A stretch of DNA of 64,000 bases from Ipomoea triloba. Lineage: Eukaryota; Streptophyta; Magnoliopsida; Solanales; Convolvulaceae. Shown here in pieces: positions 54,661-64,000 of the stretch (its first letter is position 1; each line of letters begins with the position of its first letter). The notes below the pieces were generated by a model that was not told the DNA's origin, searched no databases, and saw only the letters and a program-made list of their open reading frames with translations. The stretch is from the NCBI RefSeq assembly GCF_003576645.1, contig NC_044917.1, positions 12,492,530 through 12,556,529 of the forward strand. The letters are read 5' to 3'. The position numbers were made by a program, and so were the translations under genes.

Positions 54661-55284
54661 CATTTTTAGAGCATGATATTCTTTTAAAATTTTCAAAAAG
54701 ACCAGTTAATAGGGAGCGATAAGTAATATAATAATCTTTCACAATCATGGAACTTAGTGGATTATATTATTGTTGAATGCTAACTGGGAGCCAAGTATAT
54801 ACAAAACACTTTTTTTCTTTTTTCCATTCAAACAATCATGTATCGCTATCCAAATAAAGCATGAAAGGGGATGAAGATGCAAAGTTCTTTTTGACAATTT
54901 AAGCCATCTTTACATTGTGAGGTACACTTGTCTACTTGTTAAACCAAACACCACTTTGATTCTTGGCATCCATACCAATAAACTCAACTGCCTTTTTGAA
55001 ATGAAAACAAAATATGTGGTCAATTTTTGTAATTTTGCTCCTTTACCAAATGGGGTTTACTCTAATTTTCAGGTATATGGTGACAAAGCCTTTCGGTATC
55101 TTCTTCCTTTGAATGGTAAAATACATCCATACAGCTGTTTTTTTTTAACACAATAATAATAATTTTGGATGCAACACATATCTTCCGACTATATATCTTA
55201 ATGATACTTTATTAAGTCATGGGATTTGTTTTCGTATGCAGTTGAAACAACCATGAAAGTAGCGATAAACTATTCAATTGGGAG
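54661..55284. other. Unassigned intergenic sequence
   Basis: An open frame at 54917-55156 shows no known domain and has no intron or promoter support. Nothing else seen. Confidence 0.4.
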
Positions 55285-55760
55285 AATTTCACTTTTAGGT
55301 TTTCACAATTATTGTACTAAATACTCGATTTGGTCTCTCGACTATTAGGATTTCACCATTTTGGTCATATCGACTACTAATTTTGTTCAGTTTCATCTCC
55401 AACTATGTGAATGTTAACTAAAACAGTCATTTTGGTCATTGACTACTAATTTTGTCCAGTTTCATCTCCAACTATGTGAATGTTAAATAAAACCTAATTT
55501 AGAGCAGCAACCATTTTAAATGGAAGTGGCACGGGTGAGACTCGATCTCATGACCTCTCATATGGAAGAGTTACTACAAGCCATCTAAGCATAAGGTGCT
55601 TGGCTTATATTCTCGTTTTTAACATCTAACAAACAACATTTTGGACTAAGGACCATTTTAGGTCAATATTGCATTGTTGGAGACAAAGTTGAGCAAAGTT
55701 GATACTTAAGGACCAAAGTGGTGAAATCCTAATAGTCGAGGGAGCAAATCAGTTATCAAC
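55285..55760. repeat. Foldback-type repeat with an internal duplication and a B-box-like insertion
   Basis: TCTCGACTATTAGGATTTCACC at the left (shortened: GACTATTAGGATTTCACC) pairs with GGTGAAATCCTAATAGTC at the right. A ~70-bp block (ACTACTAATTTTGT..CAGTTTCATCTCCAACTATG) is repeated in tandem at 55370 and 55441. Inside, GTGAGACTCGATCTCATGAC (55532) resembles an inverted B-box of a tRNA-derived SINE. Confidence 0.55.
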
Positions 55761-55806
55761 TCTTGTCACATTTAATCACTGACTTTTAATTTGATTATCA
55801 CATTTA

Positions 55807-56244
55807 GGGTGTGTTTGGTAGTCCGAAAAATGATTTCTGGAAATCATTTTCCGAGCTTTTGGTGTTTGGCAGTGCTTGGAAAATGCAGTCAACGGAAAAC
55901 AATTTCCGTTGACCAAGGAAAATGAGGTCATTTTTCCGGAAAATGACTTTCGGATTCCGAAAGTCATTTTCTGGGCTTGGCTTCAACAATTATTTTGCCA
56001 AAATTGCCACATATGTTACTTTATAAAAGAAATATCATTATTTTATATTATTATTATTATTATTTTATATTTTTTTAAATAATTAAAATGTAAAATTATA
56101 CAATTTAACATATTTTCCAGAAAATGAACCAAACACACAAAGACAGTTTTCTAGAATGCAACCAAACACTGAAAATGAAACTGTTTTCCGAAAAATAACT
56201 TATTTTCCAGAAAACAGTCATTTTCCTGCTTTCCAAACAAACCC
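55807..56244. mobile_element. PIF/Harbinger MITE
   Basis: Ends GGGTGTGTTTGGTAGTCC and CTGCTTTCCAAACAAACCC, flanked by TTA on both sides (55804-55806 and 56245-56247). It has the same GGAAATCATTTTCC and CAGTCAACGGAAAA blocks as 52333-53006, so it belongs to the same family. 438 bp, non-coding. Confidence 0.88.
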
Positions 56245-56886
56245 TTAATCGCAGAACGATTTTGTTGCTATTACTATGTCCGGTCTTTTATTACAATTTG
56301 TATTCAATTGACTTTAATTTCTAAGGCAAACTGATAATTTTAATCTTCTGTTTTTGTTTTAAAAAAGGCTCATAAATAAATGACATAATACGGAGTAATA
56401 AACAATATAGGAAAGAAACTAATTTTTAATAAACACATCTATCAAATTATTGTTTATTATGAACATTTTTCCAACAAAAAAAAAATGAACCTAAGATTGT
56501 AAATACCAAATTGTCTAAGAAATTAACATTGATTAAATTAAAATTGTAGTGAAGTACCAAATATAACAATGTTAATAAAGTTATAGAACTAAATGTGATT
56601 AAATTAAAAATTATGATCTAAATACAATAGTAATAGCTAGGATTGAAAGTAAGATTTTCTCTATTGAATACTGATTAGTTACTCTTCTCATACCCTTACT
56701 TTTCTAATTGACAATTCTAGAAGATGGGTGGTGAATTGATCAACTACTGTATTGTCAAAGAGGAAGGGTAATCTTAGCTTGAAATTGATGAGTGGAGTGA
56801 AAAAATTAAAAAATTTTAGAGTTAGAGTTTAAACATTTTTTAGCTCGATAAAAATTAACATGATAAGTCTAAACATGATAAGTTCA
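56245..56886. other. Intergenic, AT-rich
   Basis: No gene or element recognised. Confidence 0.5.
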
Positions 56887-58077
56887 GGCTGTGTTTAGCA
56901 GAGCTTATTTAGGAGCTTATAACTTATTTTAATCTATTAATAGGCTATAAGTCTTGTTTGGTAATGTTCTCAAAATAAACTAGTAACTTAAAATAAGAGC
57001 TTATTTTGAAAAGTTATTTTAGATAGATAGTTTTTCAAAAATAAGCTAATAGTTTTCTAACTTTTTCTTTCATCTTTATTCTTATTATTTTAAATAAATG
57101 ACATCCTTTACCCCTTTTAATTAAAACCCTTTTCTATTTTCCTATATCCACAACTCTTCTCCCAGTCGCTATACGGTGGACCATGGTCCACAATGCATTG
57201 TGAACCATGGTCACAAAACGGCGCTGTTTCAGTAAGTGAGAGAAATGGCGACCATAATTCATAATGGAGCTTCGTAACTGATACTACAATTCATCTCAAA
57301 AGATGTTGTCTCACATTTGTTTTTATATTATCGAATGAAACTGTAGTTATATCGAAATGTAACTGTAGTTGTGTTGAAATGTAACTGCAGTGTATATAAA
57401 CTGATACTGAATAACATTTCACATTTTTTTTGTGCATAGTGTCCAATGAAACTGTAGTCATATCGAAATGATATTGTAGTTGTGTTGAAAGGAAACTACA
57501 GCGTATTATAAAAGAAACTATAATTGTGTTGAAAGGAAACTAAATAGTAGATTCACATATTTGAGTGTATAATATCGAATGAAACTGCAGTTATATTGAA
57601 AAGAAACTGCAGTTGTGTTGAAATGTAATTGCAATTGTGTTGAAATGTAACTACAGTGTATATGAACTGAAAGTGAATGGCGCGGAACGGAGGCTGTTTC
57701 AGCCGTCTGTTTTCATTAATCAAAACGACGTTGTTTTGATGCATGGTCCACAGTAAAATTTGCACTCTTCTCCTTCTTTGTTGTTGAGATGAACGAGATT
57801 CGCAACAATATTGCTACTTCATTATGAGATGCTAGACCATGATTATGTTAATAGTTTTATTTCAAAATGTTAAATTTTAATATGTAAACAAATCTATTTA
57901 AATTTAAAACTATTTAAATTTTATAAAGATGTCTTTTTTAGTCTTTTTACATTTATCTATCAAAAAGCTAATTTTTACCAAACACTTTTAAGCATAACAG
58001 CTCTTCAATTTTAAGCTACTAGCTTATAGCTTTTTAGCTTTCAGCTATCTTTTCAGCTAGGTTTGACAAACATAGCC
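56887..58077. mobile_element. MITE, TTTAGCAGAGCTTATTTAGGAG family, with a nested insertion
   Basis: Left GGCTGTGTTTAGCAGAGC, right AGCTAGGTTTGACAAACATA. It aligns with 37658-38512 on both sides, but the middle (about 57175-57760) is different. That insert starts GGTGGACCATGGTCCAC, ends CATGGTCCACAG, and contains a diverged array of TGAAACTGTAGTTGTGTTGAAA units. Both full copies share CGAGATTCGCAACAATATTG or close to it. Confidence 0.65.
57325..57670. repeat. Diverged ~22-24 bp repeat array
   Basis: GAAACTGTAGTTATATCGAA and AACTGCAGTTGTGTTGAAAT units recur at least ten times with irregular phase inside the nested insertion. Confidence 0.7.
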
Positions 58078-58129
58078 TCAGTGACCCAAATAGCCAGGCT
58101 CGAAATGACAAATTATTGTGTAGAACATG

Positions 58130-58217
58130 GTTAACGTAGCTGTGTGGACTATGAATGCAATATACATTTTTAATATATTAAAAATACATTATTTGTGTAC
58201 TGAATGTAAATTATTTG

Positions 58218-58251
<34 letters not shown>

Positions 58252-58945
58252 CATGTACTTTTAAATAATGTATTTTAACGGATGGTGCCAATGATGGTTT
58301 TAACGGATCGGGTCCACCATAAACCGGATATGGGATGCCGGGTCTAACAGACTAGAGCCCAGGCGATTACAAAAGTAACTACAAGAATCGAACCCGCGAC
58401 AGGGGGTTGAAAGTAAGAAGCCGGTACCACTAGACCGTAGTACTTGCCGTGTTCAGATGTGCCCCTCATGGACAACCGAGCCCCCCATTTATACTGAGCC
58501 ACCCCACCTCCTGATAGTCCACGCGTACGCTCCGAGATCTCACCCCTGTCCCTCGCCCCACGTGGTCCACGTGCACCGCACCGCACGACACACCCCTCAC
58601 ACGCCACACCCGCCGGCCCCCCGCGCGGCGCCACGCGCCATGGAGCGCAAAGGGGGCGCCAGGCCGCGGCACGGCCACGCACCCGGTGCGCCGGCCGCAC
58701 CGTGGCCGGGCGCTGCCAACGCGCCCATTAGTGCCCCCAAGGCCCCGCCGGCGGCACCCATGGCCGGTGGAGGCGTGTGGGCTTTCTGGACCTACCCCGG
58801 GCCGCCTGGCCCACCGACCCAAGCCCAGCTTGCTCAGGCCCACACCTAATATCCCTATCATGTATACAAATAATATACTTTTAGTATATGAAGAATGTAC
58901 TTTTTATTTATGGTTCGCACAAATGTGTGGACCATGGTCCATGGA
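58130..58945. repeat. TGGACCATGGTCC/TGTACATT-type MITE, split by a GC-rich insertion
   Basis: The left part (GTAGCTGTGTGGACTATG, ACATTATTTGTGTACTGAAT, a (TA)n run at 58216-58249) and the right part (AATATACTTTTAGTATATG, TGTGTGGACCATGGTCCATG) read together if 58274-58859 is removed. Confidence 0.55.
58274..58859 (-). mobile_element. GC-rich insertion, LTR-like with a minus-strand TATA box
   Basis: 586 bp flanked by ATGTAT on both sides (58268-58273 and 58860-58865), sitting in AT-rich MITE sequence. Read on the minus strand it begins TGATAGGGATATTAGG and has a long GC-rich (over 70%) part with GCACGTGGACCACGTGG. A TATA box, CAGTATAAATGGGG, follows (58484-58497). Then comes a tRNA-like CGGTCTAGTGGTACCGG (A-box-like) and GTCGCGGGTTCGATTCTTG (B-box-like). 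The order GC-rich U3, TATA, downstream leader suits a solo LTR. The TG start fits but the other end is not clearly CA. The open frames inside (58457-58861, both strands) are consequences of GC content. Confidence 0.5.
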
Positions 58946-59372
58946 ATAGTGATTGCCTCGAAATTCAGTGGGCTAGCCCAATAACCCGAGCCATTTAAGG
59001 TTATTCTTTATTTCACAAGGGATGTGGAACAATATACACACACACACGAAGTTTATATGTAAGATCATTTTAAATATTTTTATTATATTTTTAAATAATT
59101 ATATTAATAAGTTGATTACAAAATAAAATACTTTTTATGAAAATAAATAGTGAAAACAAAAAAAAAATTAATATAATTGTTATATTATAGTGTAAATACA
59201 TTAATTATTTTTTGTTGGAATTTAGATTTATTGAATGATGTATAAGTTTATATATGTTACTGTAAATATGCTAATTTTTTTTTAAGTACTATTGACTATG
59301 TTACAAAGTAGTATCTATTTATAGTTACTTTCTCAACTAAATGAAGCACAAACTAGTATCTATTTATAGTTG

Positions 59373-59475
59373 ACAAAGACCTTGTGGTCAAGTGGCACCC
59401 GGTGTCCCGATTAACACTTTCACATAGATGATGGGAGTGGGTTTGAGCCTCAAGTTTATTAAAATTGAAAGTTTA
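59373..59475 (+). repeat. SINE-like fragment
   Basis: CTTGTGGTCAAGTGGCACCC (A-box-like, 59382) and GTGGGTTTGAGCCTC (B-box-like, 59438) lie about 55 bp apart. No tRNA structure. Confidence 0.4.
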
Positions 59476-59765
59476 GAATGTTAATTTGGAAATGTCAAAA
59501 ATTTTAGTTGAGCTTATTTAATAGGACAGGTCACTCCAAAGTTTTAGAATTAGGGTCAATAATAATTTAAACTCAAAAAAAAAATAAAAAATTGATAAGT
59601 CCGAACTGATAATCCCAACAATCTAATAGGGTAACCCAAAACCAAATGATCTAATAGGGTAACCCAAAACCAAATGAGCTAGCCTGATTGACATTTGTAG
59701 TGTCGAGTCCATGGCATAACAAATGTGTTGAATGGATATTTGAGGAATAGTTGCATTTAACGAAC

Positions 59766-59977
59766 CAATCATTATTGTGTGACCATACTATTAAATAATG
59801 CACATTCAATAAAAAAATAATGTACATTATATTCAGAGGATGTACATCATTTGTAAACTGAATGTACATTATTTCTATAAAAATAATGTACATTCAGTAC
59901 AAAAATAATATACATTTAGTACATTAAAAATGTACATTTGATTATGGTCCACATAGCTGCGTGAACCATAATTTGCC
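59766..59977. mobile_element. Small MITE with 9-bp TSD, TGTACATT-rich
   Basis: Flanked by TTAACGAAC on both sides (59757-59765 and 59978-59986). The interior has ATAATGTACATT repeated four times in both orientations and ATGGTCCACATAGCTGCGTG near the right end. The 9-bp TSD suggests a Mutator-like mobiliser, although the terminal repeats are weak. Confidence 0.7.
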
Positions 59978-60114
59978 TTAACGAACTGAATCCAAGTCAA
60001 CAAAAAATTACAGATATTGTTATACCGAATTATACCAAATTTTAGTTACGTTAAAAAAAGAGGCATGCTTCTTTGTTTTTGTGTGGGAGATAGTAGCAGG
60101 GGGGGTTGTATTTG

Positions 60115-60130
60115 GTCAAATATAAAAGGG
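60115..60130 (+). promoter_or_regulatory. TATA box of the NAC gene
   Basis: CAAATATAAAAGGGTG lies about 220 bp before the start codon. A GA-repeat leader (GAGAGAGAGAGAAG, 60163-60177) and CT-rich sequence follow, which fits a plant 5' UTR. Confidence 0.6.
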
Positions 60131-60341
60131 TGAGATAGACTAAGATTTATTGCAGCTACCTAAGAGAGAGAGAGAAGCCTAAAACACACTCTCAACCCAT
60201 TAGTTGCTTACATACCACGTTTCTATACCTTCCCAATCCCAAACCTCCATTTATGGGCTTCTGTTCCTCACTCTCCTTTTTCTTCATCCTTTAAGCTTAT
60301 AAGGTTTTTGGTTTTGTTTTGTTTTGTTCTGTTTTATGGTT

Positions 60342-61806
60342 ATGGAGAAGTTATGTGAAGGGGTTGGAGATCAGATGGAATTGCCCCCAGGGTTTCGATT
60401 CCACCCAACAGATGAAGAGCTAATCACCCATTATTTATCAAATAAGGTTCTTGATTCCACCTTCTCTGCTATTGCTATTGCAGAAGTTGATATGAACAAG
60501 GTTGAGCCTTGGGACTTACCATGTATGTATTTGATGTCTTTAAGGAATTGGGATTTGGTTTTTGTTTTGGTTTTTAGTGTGGTGGGTGTAATATAATGTT
60601 AGTTTGTGGTTACTGGTGCAGGGAAAGCAAGAATTGGGGAAAAGGAATGGTATTTTTTCTGTGTGAGAGACAAGAAGTATCCGACAGGGCTGAGAACCAA
60701 CAGAGCCACGGTTGCAGGGTACTGGAAAGCCACCGGAAAAGACAAGGAGATTTTCCGGGGTAAATGTCTGGTGGGGATGAAGAAAACTCTGGTTTTCTAC
60801 ATGGGCAGAGCTCCTAAAGGTGTCAAAACCAATTGGGTCAGCCATGAGTATAGACTTGAAGGTCAATTGTCTCTTCAAAACCTTAACAAGCCATCTAAGG
60901 TATTTTTTTTAATGGCAGTATGCTCTGGATAAATCTTGTTTGGATCAAATTTGTAACTGTGTGGTTACAAGTTTGTAGTATGGACAGCTTAATTAGTCGT
61001 AGATGTGAAATTTGTTATAAGAGACCAAGGATCCAGTTTCACTCGAGGACAGTGTGAGAGCAACCTCTCAAAATGAGAGGGACTCCTTGTGCATAATGAA
61101 CAAAAGTTTGTCTAGTTTTTATAGGTCAGTTGAGTCACCATTATTTATCCTTCCATAAATCGTCGAATCAGGAGTGTAGACGATTCCACCTTTTATCATA
61201 AATTTGTATTCTTAGTCTGACCGGGTTCTTTGAATATGTTTGTTTTAATGGATTTTGATTTTTCCTCTGTAGGTACAGAATGACTGGGTACTCTGCAGAG
61301 TGTTTCAGAAGAGCTCAGGTGGCAAAAAAGTCCATATTTCCGGCATGATAAGATCCAATTACCCTGCCGGAAATGGACCCCACAACTCCCCTCTCCTTCC
61401 ACCATTAGCCGATTCACCGCCCTGTCACGGCGGCGCCGCCAAGGCCAACAGCTACGTGCACTGCTTCTCCAGCAAACAACAAGACATGAATATGAATATG
61501 AATATGAATTTGATCAACTTTTCCCCATTACCCATTTCTCCAATAATCCCCAATAATCCTTTCACTACAAATCCTCTCCAAATCCCATTACTCCCCATGC
61601 AAGATCCTGCAACCCTGAGGAACTGGCTCGCAAACTATGGGTTCAAAACAGAGAAAGAGATAGCCAGTGGAGTGTCTCAGGAGACTGGTCTTAGCACTGA
61701 CATAAACACCGAAATCTCCTCCGCCGTGGGAAAGAGATGTTTCCAAGACCCTCCATCAACACCTCCACCAGGACCACAAGACTTTGACTGCCTCTGGAGT
61801 TACTGA
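60342..61806 (+). CDS. NAC domain transcription factor (NAM/CUC type, NAC100/ORE1-like), three exons
   Basis: Exons 60342-60522, 60622-60899 and 61273-61806 (GT-AG introns; first intron in phase 1 within the DLPW tryptophan codon, as is usual for NAC genes) give 330 aa. Start: ATG at 60342; an ATG six bases earlier would add two residues. The NAC domain (residues about 13-165) is complete: [19 protein letters not shown] (A), [17 protein letters not shown] (B), [20 protein letters not shown] with [12 protein letters not shown] (C), [20 protein letters not shown] with WVSHEYRL (D), [10 protein letters not shown] (E). A (Met-Asn)n stretch follows, and the C-terminus has [16 protein letters not shown] and FDCLWSY, seen in transcription-activating NACs of this clade. 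It binds DNA in the nucleus; relatives control organ boundaries, senescence or cell death. Which paralogue it is cannot be settled here. Confidence 0.95.
61451..61471 (+). promoter_or_regulatory. Predicted miR164 target site in the NAC coding sequence
   Basis: The 21-nt stretch contains ACGTGC-A-CTGCTTCTCCA. Compared with the known miR164 target consensus it matches fully over the 11 bases that pair with the miRNA 5' half. It has one mismatch in the middle (A for C, opposite about miRNA base 12) and three at the miRNA 3' end. It encodes YVHCFSS, at the position where miR164-regulated NACs have HVxCFS. miR164 regulation is known for CUC1/2, NAC1, ORE1 and NAC100 relatives. Confidence 0.75.
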
Positions 61807-61889
61807 GAATTAAATAAATGTTGAAAAATAGGCCAAAAATATATATACTCTCATCATTATAATTATTGGTGTGTAGTGAATTGTGTGTG

Positions 61890-61933
61890 CATATATATAT
61901 ATATAGAGAGAGAGAGAGAAAGAGAGAGAGAGA
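61890..61933. repeat. (AT)n-(GA)n microsatellite in the NAC 3' UTR
   Basis: ATATATATATATATAGAGAG continues as GA repeats to 61933, about 85 bp after the stop codon. Confidence 0.9.
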
Positions 61934-62470
61934 TTTTCTGAATTCCTGAGGTTGATGAAATTATGTTGTTCAGCTTCTTCATTATTGTCTGTTATTGTAA
62001 TGGTGGTGATTGGGATAATATTTATATATATATAATAATCAAACACAAAAATTTGTAAATTACTAGGAATCAACGTTATTGTTTATTGCTGATATTTTTA
62101 TGATGAGGTTGGTGGTTCAGTGGCTCACTCATCTTTTCTTGTGTTTTTTCCCCTTTGAACCTACTATACATTCTTTGTCCAAGAATTCTATGTCTTACAT
62201 CATGCAACATATTTAAGGTTTGATGTTGAAATATTTAATGTTATAATTTTGTTGTTAATTTCTAATATTTTCTCTTATGATTACACTAGTTCCATTACAA
62301 TCTGGGCCGAGCCAGAATTATTATCCGATGGGGACGAAAAATTAAAATAAATGAGGAATTTTAGTGGAAAAATAAAATGCTTAATAATTCTGCCATGCGG
62401 TTCAACCAGGTCATTTAACTAACTCATCTTTTAGTAATTTTTCTATATTACTTAGTTATATTTAAACATT
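61934..62470. other. 3' flank of the NAC gene
   Basis: 3' UTR and AT-rich intergenic sequence. No further feature, apart from the TSD TTAAACATT of the next element at 62462-62470. Confidence 0.5.
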
Positions 62471-62923
62471 GGGTCACACTTGTGTGAGACCGTCTCACGG
62501 ATCCTTATTCGTGAGACGGGTCGGGTCGGGTCAAAGCACCATGCAAATGTCATACTTATATGTGTAAATCTCACACTTATATGCTCAAATACAACACTAA
62601 TCAAAAATACAATTTTTGTTACTTATAAGAGAAAAAGTAATACATTTTTTCATAATAAGTAATGTTGACAAGTACCTCTCACTTATAAGGGCAAATATAA
62701 TACTTTTGAGAAAAATATAATACTTTTAAATCGATGTAAAAGTATTGTATTTTCCCTTAAAAGTATTAAATTTACCCTAATAAGTAACAAAAATTTTATT
62801 CCTGATTAGTATTACATATGAGCATATAAGTATGACATTTGTGCATATAAGTGTTACATTTACATCTTGATCCGACCCGACCCGACCGTCTCATGGTGAG
62901 ACGGTCTCACACAAGTTTTTGCC
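62471..62923. mobile_element. Mutator-type MITE with ACTTGTGTGAGACCGTCTCAC ends
   Basis: Left GGGTCACACTTGTGTGAGAC, right GTCTCACACAAGTTTTTGCC, the same ends as the 44119-47483 element. Flanked by TTAAACATT (62462-62470) and TTCAACATT (62924-62932), a 9-bp TSD with one mismatch. Subterminal GGGTCGGGTCGGGTC and GACCCGACCCGACC repeats, and an inverted TAATACTTTT core. Non-coding, 453 bp. Confidence 0.88.
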
Positions 62924-63815
62924 TTCAACATTTACTCTATATACATACAAGGGTTCCTTATATATAAGGAGTGGGTGGAGTGGGGGAGGGGACAATCAAG
63001 GGCGAATTCAAAATTTCCTTTCAATGGGGCGAAGAAGTGAAAGTAAAATGAATTAAAAATTGTTCAAATATAAAGTTCGAATATAAAAATATCAAATACA
63101 AAATGCATTAAAATTACAATACAAGTTAAAGTTTATGATGAAATACAGGCAAATGCAAAGAAAACTAATTGTCTTAATACAATAAATTCGATAGTGTGTG
63201 TTTTGTGTGCACTGTGCGTGCTTCGTGCGTGCACTTTACGTGTATGATAAAAAAACAAATGACCCCATTTATCAATATTATTGCATTTAACCTGGTGGTG
63301 GCGAGGCAGAGACGGACTATGCGATGGCGAGGCAGAGGCACAACCGCGTAGAGTAGAGAACGTTTAAAGAATTTGGGGAATTGCTCAGAACAAATGAAAT
63401 TATATATATAACAGCCTCAAAATAACGTCGTTTTAGGGCTGTCGTTGCCCCATGACAACTCCACCCTTGGGGACAATTGCCCCAACACTATTTACAATTA
63501 ATATTTGTGTTATTCATTTGGTAAATTCTTGGATGATTCAAAAGCGATAGCAAATTGAATATAAGAAAAAAAATTATTATATAGTGTCATCCATTTTATA
63601 GAATTGTATTTCCTTATATTTTGCAAGTTGTATGTATAAAATATAAAGTATTGTAACCAATGGTATTATAAAATTTCGTTAAATATAAATTTGTTATATA
63701 GAATTATAATTTGGTCTAACCCATTGATATAAACGTATCATGTTTGATATTAGAATTGTTGTGGCATGCGTCACATTTTCTATAAGGTTGTTGGCTAATT
63801 TATTGCAAAGAAATA
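62924..63815. other. Unassigned intergenic sequence
   Basis: A small GC-richer patch (63290-63350) has GTGGCGAGGCAGAG twice (GGTGGCGAGGCAGAGAC and GATGGCGAGGCAGAGGC). GGGGCGAAGAAGTG and TTGGGGACAATTGCCCC at 63027 and 63468 may bound a decayed element. No coding frame. Confidence 0.4.
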
Positions 63816-64000
63816 TGGCAAAAACTTGTTCGTAAAACCGTCAGGTCAAAATAAAAATATAATACATATACTGAAAAATGTAATACTAAATAAAGTGTTT
63901 TTTACTTATAAAGCTAAGTATAATATTTTTGAATAAAAATATAATACTTTTACATTTTGATTTAAAAGTATTACTCGATATGCACATTTTTTTCTCTTTC
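63816..64000. mobile_element. Partial third member of the ACTTGTGTGAGACC element family
   Basis: GGCAAAAACTTGTTCGTAAA resembles the family terminus (GGCAAAAACTTGTGTGAGAC). The following AATATAATAC..TTTTGAATAAAAATATAATA sequence matches the inside of 62471-62923. It is cut off by the window edge. Confidence 0.5.

Noticed and set aside
54917..55156. A 79-aa plus-strand frame
   Set aside because: No known domain, weak start context, and no splice or promoter support.
58457..58861. Overlapping 118-131 aa frames on both strands in the GC-rich island
   Set aside because: Stop codons are rare in such GC-rich DNA. No domain is seen, and the block has the layout of an LTR promoter.

Overview
The window looks like nuclear DNA of a flowering plant, most likely a eudicot. 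It is AT-rich, with spliced genes in long, repeat-filled introns, plant-type transposon families and typical plant gene products. I cannot name the species from sequence alone. Only three intact protein genes are visible. Most of the rest is nested transposon debris, much of it datable by target-site duplications (TSDs) that can be read directly.

Layout. (a) 1-9.4 kb: a decayed Ty1/copia retrotransposon (about 1009-7055). It is interrupted by a Mutator-type foldback MITE, a PIF/Harbinger MITE and a 1.35-kb solo LTR, followed by LTR-like promoter sequence and a cluster of degenerate GGGCC...GGCCC repeats. (b) 10.2-13.9 kb, minus strand: a five-exon gene for a 167-aa, probably chloroplast, one-TM protein that resembles the NDH18/PnsB5 type. 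None of its exons stands out as a long ORF; it was rebuilt from splice sites. (c) 14-18.4 kb: foldback and tandem repeats, then a Pack-MULE (16532-18095) carrying fragments of a proteasome alpha-7 gene and a SAUR gene, then a Stowaway MITE. (d) 18.69-22.11 kb, plus strand: a four-exon gene for a 193-aa MPO1-like (DUF962) ER membrane protein. (e) 23-36 kb: a foldback element, a gypsy gag remnant, LTR-like sequence, a solo LTR (26946-30319) containing a 1.34-kb duplication across a single N, a dead Helitron helicase, and a stack of nested near-perfect palindromes (32.8-35.1 kb). (f) 36-48.6 kb: MITEs, a second Helitron (40712-43783) with a decayed RPA-like ORF, and a 3.4-kb Mutator-type element full of 69-bp repeats. 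(g) a 509-base N gap (48605-49113). (h) 49-60 kb: LINE RNase H remnants in both orientations, nested Harbinger/hAT/Mutator MITEs and a GC-rich LTR-like insertion. (i) 60.3-61.8 kb, plus strand: a three-exon NAC transcription factor gene with a probable miR164 target site. (j) 62-64 kb: further members of the GTGTGAGACCGTCTCAC element family.

The three intact genes do not form a pathway: a plastid membrane protein, a lipid alpha-oxidation-type ER protein and a developmental/senescence-type regulator. The most interesting material is the Pack-MULE chimera, the stacked palindromes, the LTRs with dense short motif clusters upstream of TATA boxes, and the miR164 site in the NAC gene. Three single-N joins (28651, 34732, 45867) lie in or beside duplicated sequence and are probably assembly artefacts.
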